A stretch of DNA of 64,000 bases from contig CM049395.1 in the NCBI GenBank assembly GCA_026929865.2, forward strand, positions 29,135,001-29,199,000, in the 5' to 3' direction. How positions within the stretch are numbered: position 1 is the stretch's first letter; every line of letters begins with the position of its first letter. Origin of the DNA: Hyperoplus lanceolatus. Taxonomy: Eukaryota; Chordata; Actinopteri; Uranoscopiformes; Ammodytidae. A model generated the notes under the pieces. The model saw only the letters and a program-made list of their open reading frames with translations, made no database searches and had not been told where the DNA came from. Both the position numbers and the translations under genes were made by a program. Below, in pieces: positions 25,990-39,870 of this stretch.

Positions 25990-26011
25990 AGGTCAAAAGG
26001 TCACCAGGTCG
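25990..26011 (+). promoter_or_regulatory. Triple AGGTCA half-sites with two-base spacing
   Basis: AGGTCA, AGGTCA and AGGTCG follow each other, each separated by two bases (AA, then CC). The first pair is a perfect DR2, a spacing used by retinoic acid receptor/RXR dimers. Confidence 0.35.
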
Positions 26012-27125
26012 AAGTAAGATGTCAAGAGTAAGGAGAGACAAGGTTGTGAAGGAAGGAGAGAACAAGAAAACAAGAACGGGAAAAACAAAGAATGGTTGGA
26101 AAGGATGGAGACAAGAAGGAAGGAAAGCATAGGAAATGGGAGAAAAGCATTTAAAAAATACCTCTTTTTTCAAACCTTCAACCCTAGAAGAAATTAAATA
26201 GTCAAACATTACTGATATCACCTATGTGGGTGTGGAGGACCCCAATTCTGATGGGAGCTGGTGCCAATGAAAGAGCAGTGGATCACCAAAGTCACTGGAC
26301 TTCATCTTCTGGATACAATGTCTTTACAAGGTTTCATGGAAGTCCATCATCAAGGGTAGCTTGTAAAGTTTTTCACTTTTGAGGAGATGCAACGTGGAAC
26401 GTATGCAAACCTGCAACAAGCAACCAATGTTACAGATCTGGGAAACCAAACCACTGGAGTGGATATCCTGATTCCAGACGTTACCACCAACACTTCATCA
26501 CAAAGTGGCAGCATGGATAAGACAGACGACCAGGCAGGCAGGGACTGTTCAGAGATTTAAATAGTAAAACATTGCATCAAAGTTTCCTCCAACAGAAGGT
26601 GCAGGGCAGGTAAAAGCCACTAGTTGGGGGTTAGATAGGAGAGTAGCATGGGCGGATTGAGCAGATGGAGCTGGGCTTTTATACATACTGTGAGTGAATG
26701 AAGAATAAGTGAGCAGGTGGAAGTCAGGGTCAGGTGACTTGGACAGTTGGGAAAGAATAAAGAATCTGTCTGAGTCAGAGGAGTTCCTAAGAAATGTATG
26801 GGCTGTGTCCAAAGACAGAGGAAAATACTGAGCAGGACTAACACTAATTCATATACATTTTCTCCTTTTCTAGGTCTGGAACTAATTAACCAAACTACAG
26901 GTGTGAGAGTGACCTTACAGAGCTCCATGACACATAACTTCCACCTGTTTTTAGGTGCATTTTCTGTTGAGTGGCAGCAATTAAGAAACAACTCAAATAT
27001 TTCAAAACATTTTTTACGATTACCTGTGACCTAAACATTGTTTATGAAAACAGAAACATACTAAGTGAATTTATGTTTCGCACAGAAAGTGTGAGACTTA
27101 AATGTCTTTGAAAATATCAGATCTA

Positions 27126-28734
27126 CACTCAACAAAAATATAAACGCAACACTTTTGTTTTTGCTCCCATTTTTCATGAGATGGACTTAAAGATCTAAAA
27201 TTCATTCCAGATACACAATATTACCATTTCTCTCAAACATTGTTCACAAATCTGTCTAAATGTGTGATAGTGAGCACTTCTGCTTTACTGAGATAATCCA
27301 TCCCACCTCACAGGTGTGCCACATCAAGATGCTGATCTAAAATCATGATTAGTGCACAGGTGTGCCTTAGACTGTCCACAATAAAAGGCCACCCTGAAAT
27401 GTGCAGTTTTGTCTCACAGCAAAATGCCACAGATGCCACAAGCATTGAGGGAGCGTGCAATTGGCATGCTGACAGCAGGAATGTCAACCAGATCTGTTGC
27501 TCGTGCATTGAATGTTCATTTCTCCACCATAAGCCGTCTCCAAAGGCGTTTCAGAGAATATGGCAGTACATCCAACCGGCCTCACAACCGCAGACCACGT
27601 GCAACCACACCAGCCCAGGACCTCCACATCCAGCAGGTTCACCTCCAAGATCGTCTGAGACCAGCCACTGAGACAGCTGCTGAAACAATTGGTTTGCATA
27701 ACCAAACAATTTCTGCACAAACTGTCAGAAACCGTCTCAGGGAAGCTCAACTGCATGCTCGTCGTCCTCATCGGGGTCTTGACCTGACTCCAGCTCGTCA
27801 CCGTAACAGACTTGAGTGGGCAAATGCTCACATTCGATGGCGTCTGGCACGTTGAAGAGGTGTTCTCTTCACTGATGAATCTCGGTTTACATTGTTCAGG
27901 GCAGATTGGCGTGTGTGGCGTTGTGTGGGTGAGCGCTTTGCTGATGTCAATGTTGTGGATCGAGTGGCCCATGGTGGTGGTGGGGTTATGGTATGGGCAG
28001 GCATCTGTTATGGACAAAGAACACAGGTGCATTTTATTGATGGCATTTTGAATGCACAGAGATACCGTGATGAGATCCTGAGGCCCATTGTTGTGCCATA
28101 CATCCATGAACATCACCTCACGTTTCAGCAAGATAATGCACGGCCCCATGTTGCAAGGATCTGTACACAATTCTTGGAAGCTGAAAATGTCCCAGTTCTT
28201 GCATGGCCAGCATACTCACCAGACATGTCACCCATTGAGCATGTTTGGGATGTGCTTGACCGGCGTATACGACAGCGTGCACCACTTCCCACTAATATCC
28301 AGCAACTTCGCACAGCCATTGAAGAGGAGTGGACCAACATTCCACAGGCCACAATTGACAATCTGATAAACTCTATGCGAAGAAGATGTGTTGCACTGCA
28401 TGAGGCAAATGGTGGTCACACCAGATACTGACTGGTTCTGAGTCCCCAGACCCCTAATAAAGCAAAAAAATGCACATTTCAGAGTGGCCTTTTATTGTGG
28501 ACAGTCTAAGGCAAACCTGTGCACTAATCATGATGTCAGATCAGCATTTTGATGTGGCACACCTGTGAGGTGGGATGGATTATCTCAGCAAAGCAGAAGT
28601 GCTCACTATCACACATTTAGACAGATTTGTGAACAATGTTTGAGAGAAATGGTAATATTGTGTATCTGGAATGAATTTTAGATCTTTAAATCCATCTCAT
28701 GAAAAATGGGAGCAAAAACAAAAGTGTTACGTTT
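27126..28734 (+). mobile_element. Tc1-like transposon, nearly whole
   Basis: The left end starts CACTCAACAAAAATATAAAC after a TA (27124-27125). Very long inverted repeats, about 275 bp each (27126-27405 and 28462-28734), flank a single transposase frame. The two arms differ at only about nine positions by eye, so the insertion is fairly recent. The outermost 15-20 bases of the right arm have been lost or replaced, so a right TA duplication cannot be seen. The family is a Tc1 group widely spread in fishes. Confidence 0.9.
27424..28431 (+). pseudogene. Tc1-like transposase with one in-frame stop
   Basis: The product is a cut-and-paste transposase acting on the inverted repeats of its own element. 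The frame starts at MPQMPQALRER and ends NGGHTRY, 336 codons including the stop. N-terminal helix-turn-helix regions (about residues 5-110) include STISRLQRRFREYG, followed by a GRPR-like NRRPRATT. The catalytic residues of the DD34E type are visible: TDESRF, QQDNARPH and, 34 residues after the second aspartate, the glutamate of SPIEHVWD. Codon 144 is TGA just before GVLFTDESRF, where relatives usually have tryptophan, so the copy is inactive as it stands. No other disruption was seen. Confidence 0.88.
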
Positions 28735-31079
28735 GGGACTGTTACCTTCCTTACATTAACACAGATATATATAGTCATATTTTCATCAGGTTTTCCATCT
28801 GATCATGGCTTCATCTCTTGGTGCCCTCTTCTTCTGTGGTTGCTGATTTTCTCAATATTTCTTTAAATTGTGTTCTAGTGGGAAGCTCTTAGTTCCTGCA
28901 AGAGCTTCAATATACGATTATACTCTTGTCACAGCATTTGACAGCAGAAAGTTAAAATATTTTCTGGTATTACAACAAAAGTACATCAGAAGCACTTTGA
29001 GGCTCCTGTGTTACTGTCGACATAATAGTCAGTCTGAAGGTTTGTGATTATTGGAGCCTTCAGACAAAAAGCTTTCTATGCCACACAATGGATCAAGTCT
29101 GCAGCCGGTTCAGCTTCATGTTGAAGCGCTTCTGGTTTGTGTCTGTGTTGGTCCACAGTTACTCACCTTTACATTTACCCGTGCAGCCCTGCAGCTGATC
29201 TCAGGAGTATTTACTCTGAAAAACAAAAGCTTTGTGTCTGTGTGTCGGAACGTATATCAACATGCCAGAGTCTTTGCCCATATTTCTGTTTCAGTGTTTC
29301 TGTTGGTGTTGTCAGGCCCTTGTCCCGGGCTGCATTATGAGGAAACAGATTGGTGAATCAGTGAATTAAACCCACAGATAACCTGCCGGAAATCCCTACC
29401 CACCGTTGCTCTTACAGGGAGTTACCGAGTTGTCTGAAAGAAAAATGGAACAACAGGCTTCTTTAAGGTCAAGATTTGCTGTGCTGGGGCTCAGCTCAGA
29501 CATAAATGCTCTGTAATACCGGCTGGTCTGATTGCTTTGCTCTCCAGGCGATGTCAATTTTTGTCTGAGGAGCGATGGGCGAGGTTGGTATTAAGGTGGC
29601 GGAGTGTCGAGGGCCCTTGTTGCCCTTGTTGGCGGCGGTGTGTTCGCTTGCCAACGAGTCCTAAAGCCTGGCTCTATTATCTGCCGAGCCTGGAGGAAGG
29701 CGGCTAGCAGCTCATAGAGTAATAGCACATTACATTTCTTAATGTTTCTGATGAACAAGTCGATCCTCGTACAATTTGCCCAGGATCTCTCCAAAACCTT
29801 TTTGGTTTATTCCTGTTGTTGTTTTGTCACATTCCACTGTCCTCCCTCGTGCTTCAGCTTGGACTCGCCGCACCGCATTAATCAAACCGGAGCATGTGTC
29901 TAGGGAGCCACGGCCGACAAGGAAGTCATTAGAGAGGATGAATCTGTTGTATTTATTCCTCTGTTATGCAATAATAAAGACGGAAGACAGTGCGGGACAA
30001 AAGGAAATGATGTTCTTTACACAGCACAGTCGTTTGGCTTTGAGAATCAGAGCTGCTTAGAAAGACACGCAGTAAGGCTGTCGGCTGTAGGGCCAACAGA
30101 CGAGTGAGGGGAGTCAAATCTGTCTGTCTGTAGAAGGTTTAAAGATTAGGCCGTATACACATTTGACTCTTTTAAAGATTATAGTGTTTCTGCTGGACCC
30201 TATCCGTCTTTACGAACCCAAATACTGATTTAACTTTTTTTAAGATCATTAACAATCATCTCAATATTTTCAAAGACACCAAATATGTTAAGCTGAATAC
30301 AGTGTGTAACTGATGCAAATCATATCCAAAGTATTTCTACATGGTGGAATAATGTTTTTCAGATGGACATCAGTAATATCTGATTCATTTTGTTTCATAG
30401 TCAAAGCGCATTAGGTTTTATTTTATCTTTGTCTGTGCAAATATTTGCAGCAGAACCTCATTTCCTTTGCTGCTAATTAAACAAATAAAAGCTGCCTAAT
30501 GAAGATTTAATCACCAAAAGATGAGTGATTCTGTTTTGATATTAATTCTGATTGAAAAGGAGCATCACTTGCTCCCATTCCTGTATGGGTGGTATAATTA
30601 AATCAAAAAGCCTACTCAAACACATCACAAACCACAGACTCAGATTTTGGAATTGTCTGGTAAAAACTGCAAGACTGGGTGTTTGAAAGTGTTTTTCTAT
30701 GGCTTAGCCAGAACACAATTTCAATTAATTCAGAGGAAACTTCAATGAAACTGCTGCAGGAAAACAATCTGAACCTCTAATCCATCCATCCCAGAGGAGA
30801 ATCCTGAGACCCTTGTTTTTTTTTAGCAGGCCCTGAATACAGCACAGCTCCCTGGACTAACAGCTTATCATCGTCCCCTTCAGTCTGATTAAAAGTTTCA
30901 CAAATTTCTCCTCAGTTTTTGCTCTTCAGTTTCACAGAGGAGCTCAATGTCTGATTGCTTCCACCAGGACCAGAGAAAAGGGAGGAGTGGGTGACAGACA
31001 TACAAAGTGAACAAAGCAACAAAAGTATACAAATATTAGAGAAAAAAGGTTTGAGCTTATTTGGTTAAGCATTAACATG
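28735..31079. other. Intergenic, no gene seen
   Basis: No exon is recognisable. One complex stretch is listed as a regulatory candidate; the remainder is AT-rich and unremarkable. Confidence 0.55.
29380..29640. promoter_or_regulatory. Candidate conserved non-coding element
   Basis: Complex, GC-balanced, non-repetitive sequence lacking coding similarity, in AT-rich surroundings. Inference from composition only. Confidence 0.22.
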
Positions 31080-31230
31080 TTATGTATTGTGCTTTGTGTC
31101 ATTGTTGTAATTATTTTTAATGTTGCCTAGCCCATATGTTGTATTGTCTTTTGAGCCTGTACATCCCTTTGGTCAACTGAGGTTGTTTTAAATGTGATAT
31201 ATAAATAAACTTTGACTTGACTTGACTTTT
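31080..31230 (+). mobile_element. LINE 3' tail
   Basis: The segment ends TGATATATAAATAAACTTTG followed by ACTTG tandem repeats (31210-31227). A TATATAAATAAA word followed by a short tandem tail is typical of the 3' ends of fish L2-type LINEs. Only the terminal part of the element is present. Confidence 0.5.
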
Positions 31231-31624
31231 TGCCTGTTTCAATATTTAACCGAGAGCCAGCATCTTTCCTGAACCTTGCAGGAAAAGCCTGGAATATTTC
31301 CTATAAATGTGTCCATTGTGGCTCTTGAGGTCCTCCTAACTCTGCTCGGGCGAAACGAGGACTTACTGAAAACAACGTGCATTAATGCTACAGCTGTCCA
31401 AATCAACACTTTGAAGATTTTACATGAATCATTGTAAACACTGAGTCTGACTGACAGTCAACATGGGGCACAACTTTCTGGCTGACCTCATCTTGTAGCC
31501 TATAAATCATTTCAAGTTTTGACAACGATAACCAGTCAAAAATGACCAATAAATAAATAAAAATAATAGAGATGGATGCAGAGCCAGAACGACATAAGGA
31601 CAGTCCGGCCAAAAAGTTGAACCG

Positions 31625-31830
31625 GGCTGTTTTTGGGTCTGAGTTCCCATTAATGCCATGAATTAAAGGCACACCAAGCGATCAGTAAGCGAAAGTTTGT
31701 TTATGTTTATACTAACCGAAGCCAGTGCGTCTGGGATCAACGTTCTGGCGAGTGGCCTCGGCCGGCCGTGCCCTTAAACATCAATCCCCAACATTATGGG
31801 CGGCTGCTTGCTCTGAGCCAGCTTTTTAGG
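31625..31830. promoter_or_regulatory. Candidate conserved non-coding element
   Basis: Non-repetitive, GC-balanced sequence containing CCCATTAATGCC and GAATTAAAGG words and CGGCCGGCCG. No coding similarity. Inference from composition. Confidence 0.22.
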
Positions 31831-32269
31831 TCATAAACACTCGACTTTTTTTCTGCCAGTTGGTGAGAGATTTTAGCTGATTTTGACATAAAGTGTACTA
31901 GATTATGATTGCTTAGTATGCTTTAAACCTATAGAAACCAGAGAAAATAAATAGTTTCTTCTGCAGTTCATCTGCTTATTTGTTTTTAAGTCAGAACTGT
32001 TTGATTTGACTTCATCTTTGTTTCTTCAGAAGCTGCAGCGTTCGGACGCTGCTTATCAATCTGTCACAGTTTGATGTGCAAACACACAGCAGCTTCTCAA
32101 TTTACTGAACAGTGAAGTTTAGCAAAAAAATAAAGGGTGAAGACGACTCTTTCACATCATTATTCATTTGAATTGTGTGAGCAGATCCTACCACTTATAC
32201 ATCTACAGGAGCTGCGAGTGTCTGATGTATTTCTGCACCTGTAAAGCAAAATAAGTGCGAGTGGATGCA

Positions 32270-32490
32270 GAATCAAGATGAATGCTGAGCACAGACAGAC
32301 AGCGGCTGGTAAGGAGTCGGCGGGAGGCCACTCCATCTTAACGTGGCCGTCCCGTGTCTTATGATATCTTATCATTAGTTTGCCTGACAGTGATGGAACA
32401 GCCACTGTTGCCCCCCTCCCCTCAGCGCCGTGAGCCGTGTATAAAAGTAACCTTCTTTCCATAATAATGGCCATTCGTCACTTCTTTAAC
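32270..32490. promoter_or_regulatory. Candidate regulatory block with a TATA box
   Basis: Complex sequence containing TATAAAAG at 32440-32447 in plus orientation, with TTATGATATCTTATCATTAG upstream. No downstream open frame resembles a gene, so it may be an unannotated promoter, an enhancer, or chance. Confidence 0.25.
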
Positions 32491-33148
32491 TGTCAGTGGA
32501 CGAGGGCCACAAACAAAGTGGGATTTAACAAGGTGTAGAGCCAGGAGAGATGGGGGGAGGACCATTCAAATGGTCCTGAACTGTTAGTGAGACAATCTGC
32601 CAAAATGACTGCTCTGATGTGTTCAGGGGATGTGGGACCAAAGTGCAGCGATGGAACCACATTGGCTCTGCGGTTGTTAAATAAGATGAGGAGGAAGTTA
32701 AGAGTTACTCGTCCCTGCAGACGAGTCTGTGATGATCCGGGGGGGTCAAAACTTTTTATATCCCCAGGAGAAACCTCTCCTGCTGTAAGACGAGAGACTG
32801 TTACTGGACACGTCCAATCGACCAAGACAATTTACACAAAGCTATCTAATTTGGAAGAGAAAAGGCTGTGTCCATATTGTCCATGTTGCCAGGTGGATTC
32901 AGTACAGATGTCTGTCCACAGACTCCTGAACCACATGAAGACTGCTCGATCTTTTGTTCTTAGTTAACAAACAGGAGAAATACATCTCAGCCAAAGTATG
33001 GTGTGGATAAAGGTAGCCAGGTAAAGAGAGAGATAGACAGGTGAGGATGAATATAATACAGATAGCTACAGTATGTTTGAGGATTTATTGACACTTCATG
33101 AAACCAGCTTGTCCAGTTAAAACCTTTCAGTAGAATGTAGTAGAAGCT

Positions 33149-33518
33149 TAGCCTGGTCCTAGCAGACCATCTTACTTCATTTCATTTGTACAGAAGGTCT
33201 GGAATCGCTCAATTGACAAACGTACACTCACTTGAAGGCAGGTGTCTGTTGAAGTTTAAAACTATTGGATGTGCCCAGTGCCACTCTGGATCTGCCAACC
33301 AATCGCATAACGTTTGGTCGTGGCGTATGACATGCGCCGGCTTCTGACTTCAACTGAAACTGGCGCACAACCTCAACATCATTGTTCTCAGCCACTCCCT
33401 CTGTTCGCTGATTGGACTGGCAGAAATCTGGCTGAGAGGAATATACCGCAGCCCCAGACTGACTACTGAAGGAAAATGAAAATTAAGCGGAAGTAGGTAG
33501 GCGGGCGGTGCCAGGCTA
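33149..33518 (-). mobile_element. MITE with TAGCCTGG/CCAGGCTA ends and nine-base duplication
   Basis: The element starts TAGCCTGGTCC and ends CCAGGCTA. It is flanked by the exact nine-base duplication GTAGAAGCT (33140-33148 and 33519-33527). It is a sibling of the copy at 59093-59466, to which it is inverted along its whole length, and of the truncated copy at 50502-50783. It is 370 bp with no coding capacity. Confidence 0.8.
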
Positions 33519-33629
33519 GTAGAAGCTTGTTGTTGTGGTTAAATGTTAAATATTGAAAGACACAGTCTGCAGGCATGATACAGCTTCTAACACTGTCACA
33601 TGTCTGATATTAGGGATGGGTCTTCGTTG

Positions 33630-33689
33630 CACACACACACACACACACACAGTCACACCTCAGGCTGAGCGTGTGTGTGTGTGTGTGTG
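33630..33689. repeat. Short opposed (CA)n and (GT)n arrays
   Basis: CA repeats at about 33630-33650 and GT repeats at 33671-33689 lie about 20 bases apart in opposite orientation. The GT array ends exactly where the hAT-like element begins. Confidence 0.85.
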
Positions 33690-35282
33690 CAGTGGCGTGC
33701 ACAGACATTTTGGGGGGCAGGTGCTCAGTGCAAAAAAAAGGGCACAATATATTTTATCGATTAATGACCAAATCATTTTAAGGGTACTTGTACAAAATCC
33801 CCCCCTGGCCTAATGACTTTTAATACCCGGCCACACAGAGTGTTTCTCAAAGGAATTTGGGAGACTGTGTTTGGTACCCTGGACCTTCTAGGGGGTCTGG
33901 GGGAAAGCTCCCCCGGAAGAAAAATGTGAACCTTTTAAAGTAAAATTCATCAATCTGGTGCACTTTTAGAAGAAAGCTAAGGCTAAATCACCTGTGTCAA
34001 TGTGGGCTATTTAGTACTATTTTCTGGAATAATTTGGAGACACATTACCAAAAAGCAGAAAGAAAAAATGTACATGTTTGAAAAACAAGCAGTCAGCTTC
34101 GGATTTTTTTAAATAATCCCTTATCCCGAATTCTCTCTTTGAAGTCTTCGTTAGGCCCCTGATCTCCGTACTAATAATATCCTATTAAGGTAAATACAAG
34201 ATTACTGCAAGTCTTGTAACATAGAAATAACTTATGGTTGGGACAAAATAATATAATTAGCTTCATGACAGATTTAGTACCACCAACCCACTTTGCGTAG
34301 TTAAAATAAAATGTGTGGTCAGATTTTAAGATATTTCAATAACATTTGAGGAACAGTTCAACATTACAATCTGAGCTTTAAAAGGCCCTGAACAGTTAAC
34401 ATGACTCTGGTCTTGACTCTGACTTTTCATCTTCATCTTCCTCCTTGCTGCTGATGGATGCTTTCATCAAAGGAGAGCAGAGAGCTGCTCCCCTGGGCTG
34501 CCTGCTTTAGCTCCCTTTCTTTTTCCTTTTTAATCTCTCCTTTCTAGGCATTATACTGCAATTTGTAAACAAAAAGAGACCAACCAACCATATGAATAAG
34601 ACTGCTTGGTTACATTACAACAAGGCACAAGGCTACTGTTTCTGCAATTGGGAATTGCCTGTTTGTCATTTAGCAGATACATTACTGTAAGTGAAGTGTT
34701 AATTATTTAGCCTAAAGTAACCTAAACAACACTCCGCCGACATTAGTTGTGTTCATCACGTCATATCTTTTTTTTTGGGGGCTAGCTTGTTAAGCAGGAC
34801 AGTCGGCTAATTTATGCGCAGCTGTGTGGCGCTGCATGATAGAGGCTACTTTAAAACAGAGACAAATAAATGCAAGTTATAGCTTGGCAACTGAGGCTTA
34901 GGGGGCAAACAATACGCTCTTGACTCCATTCATGTATGTGTTACCTCGCTGGTGGGGCAGGGCAGGCCGGGGAGTAGGTGTGTGTGCAGCAGCTGTGAAC
35001 TGCTGCGGCAACGCGCCTCCGTTTGTGTCCACTCTGCCTGTTCACGTTGATAAAGGAAGTGTGTGCGGAGGAGGAGGGGGGGCATATTTATTGGGGAATT
35101 ATTGTCAAACGTTATTAATCGTTGAGCATTTATAGATGATAATGTATGTCGGCATAGGCCACATAAAAAAAAATAACTTTCAGATTTTTTTTATTTATTT
35201 ATTTTTTTCAAAAGGACACTTGATTGGGCCAGGGGAAAAGGGCAGGTGCTTTAGCACCACTTCAGGTCTACCTGTGCACGCC

Positions 35283-35286
<4 letters not shown>
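33690..35286. mobile_element. hAT-like element inserted in a TG microsatellite
   Basis: The ends are CAGTGGCGTGCACAG and CTGTGCACGCCACTG, a hAT-type inverted repeat, with GGGCAGGTGCT just inside both ends. TG repeats abut both sides, so the eight-base duplication would itself be TG repeats. Read on the minus strand, 34390-34560 contains a lysine-rich start-like frame (MPRKERLKRKKK) resembling the N-terminus of hAT transposases, but the frame is not maintained. The element is about 1.6 kb and non-autonomous. Confidence 0.7.

Positions 35287-35374
<88 letters not shown>
35285..35374 (+). repeat. (TG)n microsatellite
   Basis: An uninterrupted array of about 45 TG units directly after the hAT-like element. 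It is probably the larger half of the array split by that insertion. Confidence 0.97.
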
Positions 35375-35376
<2 letters not shown>

Positions 35377-35517
35377 ACAGATGGCAGGTTAATGAAGGCC
35401 TCGTTGTGGCTGACATTTCAGTCAATACAGTATTGGCGTTCGAGTTAAGCCGACAAACGAGCAGATTATTGTGTCACCTCCTGTTAGTGAACAGATCATT
35501 TGGAGCAGTCCATCCAT

Positions 35518-38330
<2,813 letters not shown>

Positions 38331-38372
<42 letters not shown>
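38331..38372 (+). repeat. (AC)n microsatellite
   Basis: About 21 AC units in intergenic DNA. Confidence 0.95.
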
Positions 38373-38374
<2 letters not shown>

Positions 38375-38949
38375 ATTATACATTTTGTTGAAAGGGAGAC
38401 CAGAGAGACTTCCATTGTGGTGCAACTCATGAAGGAATCAAAAACCCTATACACAGTTCAGTGGGGTAGACTTCAGATTACTGACAGCTAATTAACACTA
38501 ATGCTTCTGATTACAGCGCCAGTGTTTGCTCTGTGAGATCACAGAGCTGTGTGATTAAAGGAGTAATCCACCAAAATTATACAAACTGCCGTCTGTTTTT
38601 CTTTTTCCCGAGGAAATATATCGGAGCTTTTTGTCAGTAGACACACGCTCGGTGGATCACGAATATACAGCAAAAAGCATCCAACTTCACACACTCTGGA
38701 ATATCTAGTAATATGTTAATCATTTGTATTTGTTCTGAAGGTTTAGTGACAGGGAGAAGTTATCACAGCAAAGACAACAGAAAGGAGTATAAACTATGTA
38801 TTTAAACCTCTTATGATCAGTTGTTTTTCTGAGTTCATGACTTTTTAGAGCAACAGGACAATGCAACATACACATTACTGTAATGCAGCAGGGACATTAA
38901 TCCAGAAACTTCAGATATACTACTGTAGTAAAACACTGACAGTGACCGT
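38373..38949. other. Intergenic, no gene seen
   Basis: AT-rich DNA with no recognisable exon, repeat or regulatory motif. Confidence 0.5.
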
Positions 38950-39870
38950 TTGAGCTTTAAGAGTGACTGAACTGCCTAGAAGTGGTCTTCCTTCAAAAAT
39001 ATCCACAAGCGCCATAAGAAAAGTGATTTTTCTGGTAAAGGACAACCCAAACATTACATCTGGAGATTTGCAGACCATTTGCCACCACTATTCTTCACTT
39101 GGGAGATGGTTCTTTTGGTGGTATGCAGAGTTGCTTTTTTGCCCAAACATGGCAGTTTTGGTTATGACCAAGAAGTTCAATTTTTGATTAATCTGTCCAC
39201 AGAATAGGCTTTCAGAAGACTTCAGGTATCTCCAAGTGCTCTCTGGCAAAGTTGTGACAAGCAGTTGTGTTCTTTTTTGAGAGCAGAGGCTTCTTCAGCA
39301 ACCCTCCCATGAAAGCCATGTTGACTGAATTTTCTTCTTATTGTGGAACCATGCACATTTGTCCCAGATGCAAGAGAGGTCTTCAAATCACAAGATGTAA
39401 TGTTTGGGTTGGCCTTTACCAGAAAAATCACTTTTCTTGTGGCGCTTGTGGATATTTCTGAAGGAAGTCCACTTCTAGGCAGATGTTCAGTCACTCCTAA
39501 AGCTCTCAATTTGTAGATGATTTGCCCCACGGTGGACTGATGGAGCTCAAACTCATTTTAAATTAATTTATAGCTGTCCCCAGACAAATGTGCAACATCA
39601 TAACTCTATTCCTGAGATCCTCTGACATTTTCTTTCCTCTTGGCATGTCTGACCTGAATGGGTTCACTTTGGTGAGCCTAAACTGACCTGGTTTCATCTC
39701 TGTTTTATCTAGTGCCGCCCAATTTCTTCCCTAAAGATCTCTCATTACATTGGTCCATGACATCACTCAATTTGGCGCTACTGATTGTGTTTACCTGGTC
39801 AATTTAAGCAATGCAGCTCAGAGTTCACAAACCTTTGCACATACAAAAGTTGGTAAATAATTTGTTTTAT
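38950..39870 (-). mobile_element. Decayed Tc1-like transposon with a fold-back end
   Basis: On the minus strand a transposase relic starts near 39646 (MPRGKKMSEDLRNRV) and continues through HTH words (LPRSGLPSEISTSATRKVIF, then NVHGSTIRRKFSQHGFHGRV), all typical of Tc1-like transposases. Several stops and frame changes break it. The catalytic half is missing. In its place, about 120 bases of the HTH region (38955-39075) appear again in the opposite orientation and read LPRSGLPSKISTSAIRKVIF on the plus strand. The copy has therefore become a fold-back structure. Clean terminal repeats were not identified. Confidence 0.65.

Larger units (their letters stand above)
23828..27123. other. Gene desert, no gene seen
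   Basis: Non-coding interval with two nuclear-receptor-type sites and one strong regulatory candidate (listed separately). The stretch 26030-26130 is purine-rich. A run of complex sequence at 26220-26560 has no recognisable coding or repeat identity. Confidence 0.6.
31231..33139. other. Gene desert, no gene seen
   Basis: Non-coding interval with two complex stretches (listed). No recognisable exon. Confidence 0.55.

Noticed and set aside
27484-28170. 228-codon minus-strand frame inside the Tc1-like element
   Set aside because: It is antisense to a clear DD34E transposase and has no homology of its own.
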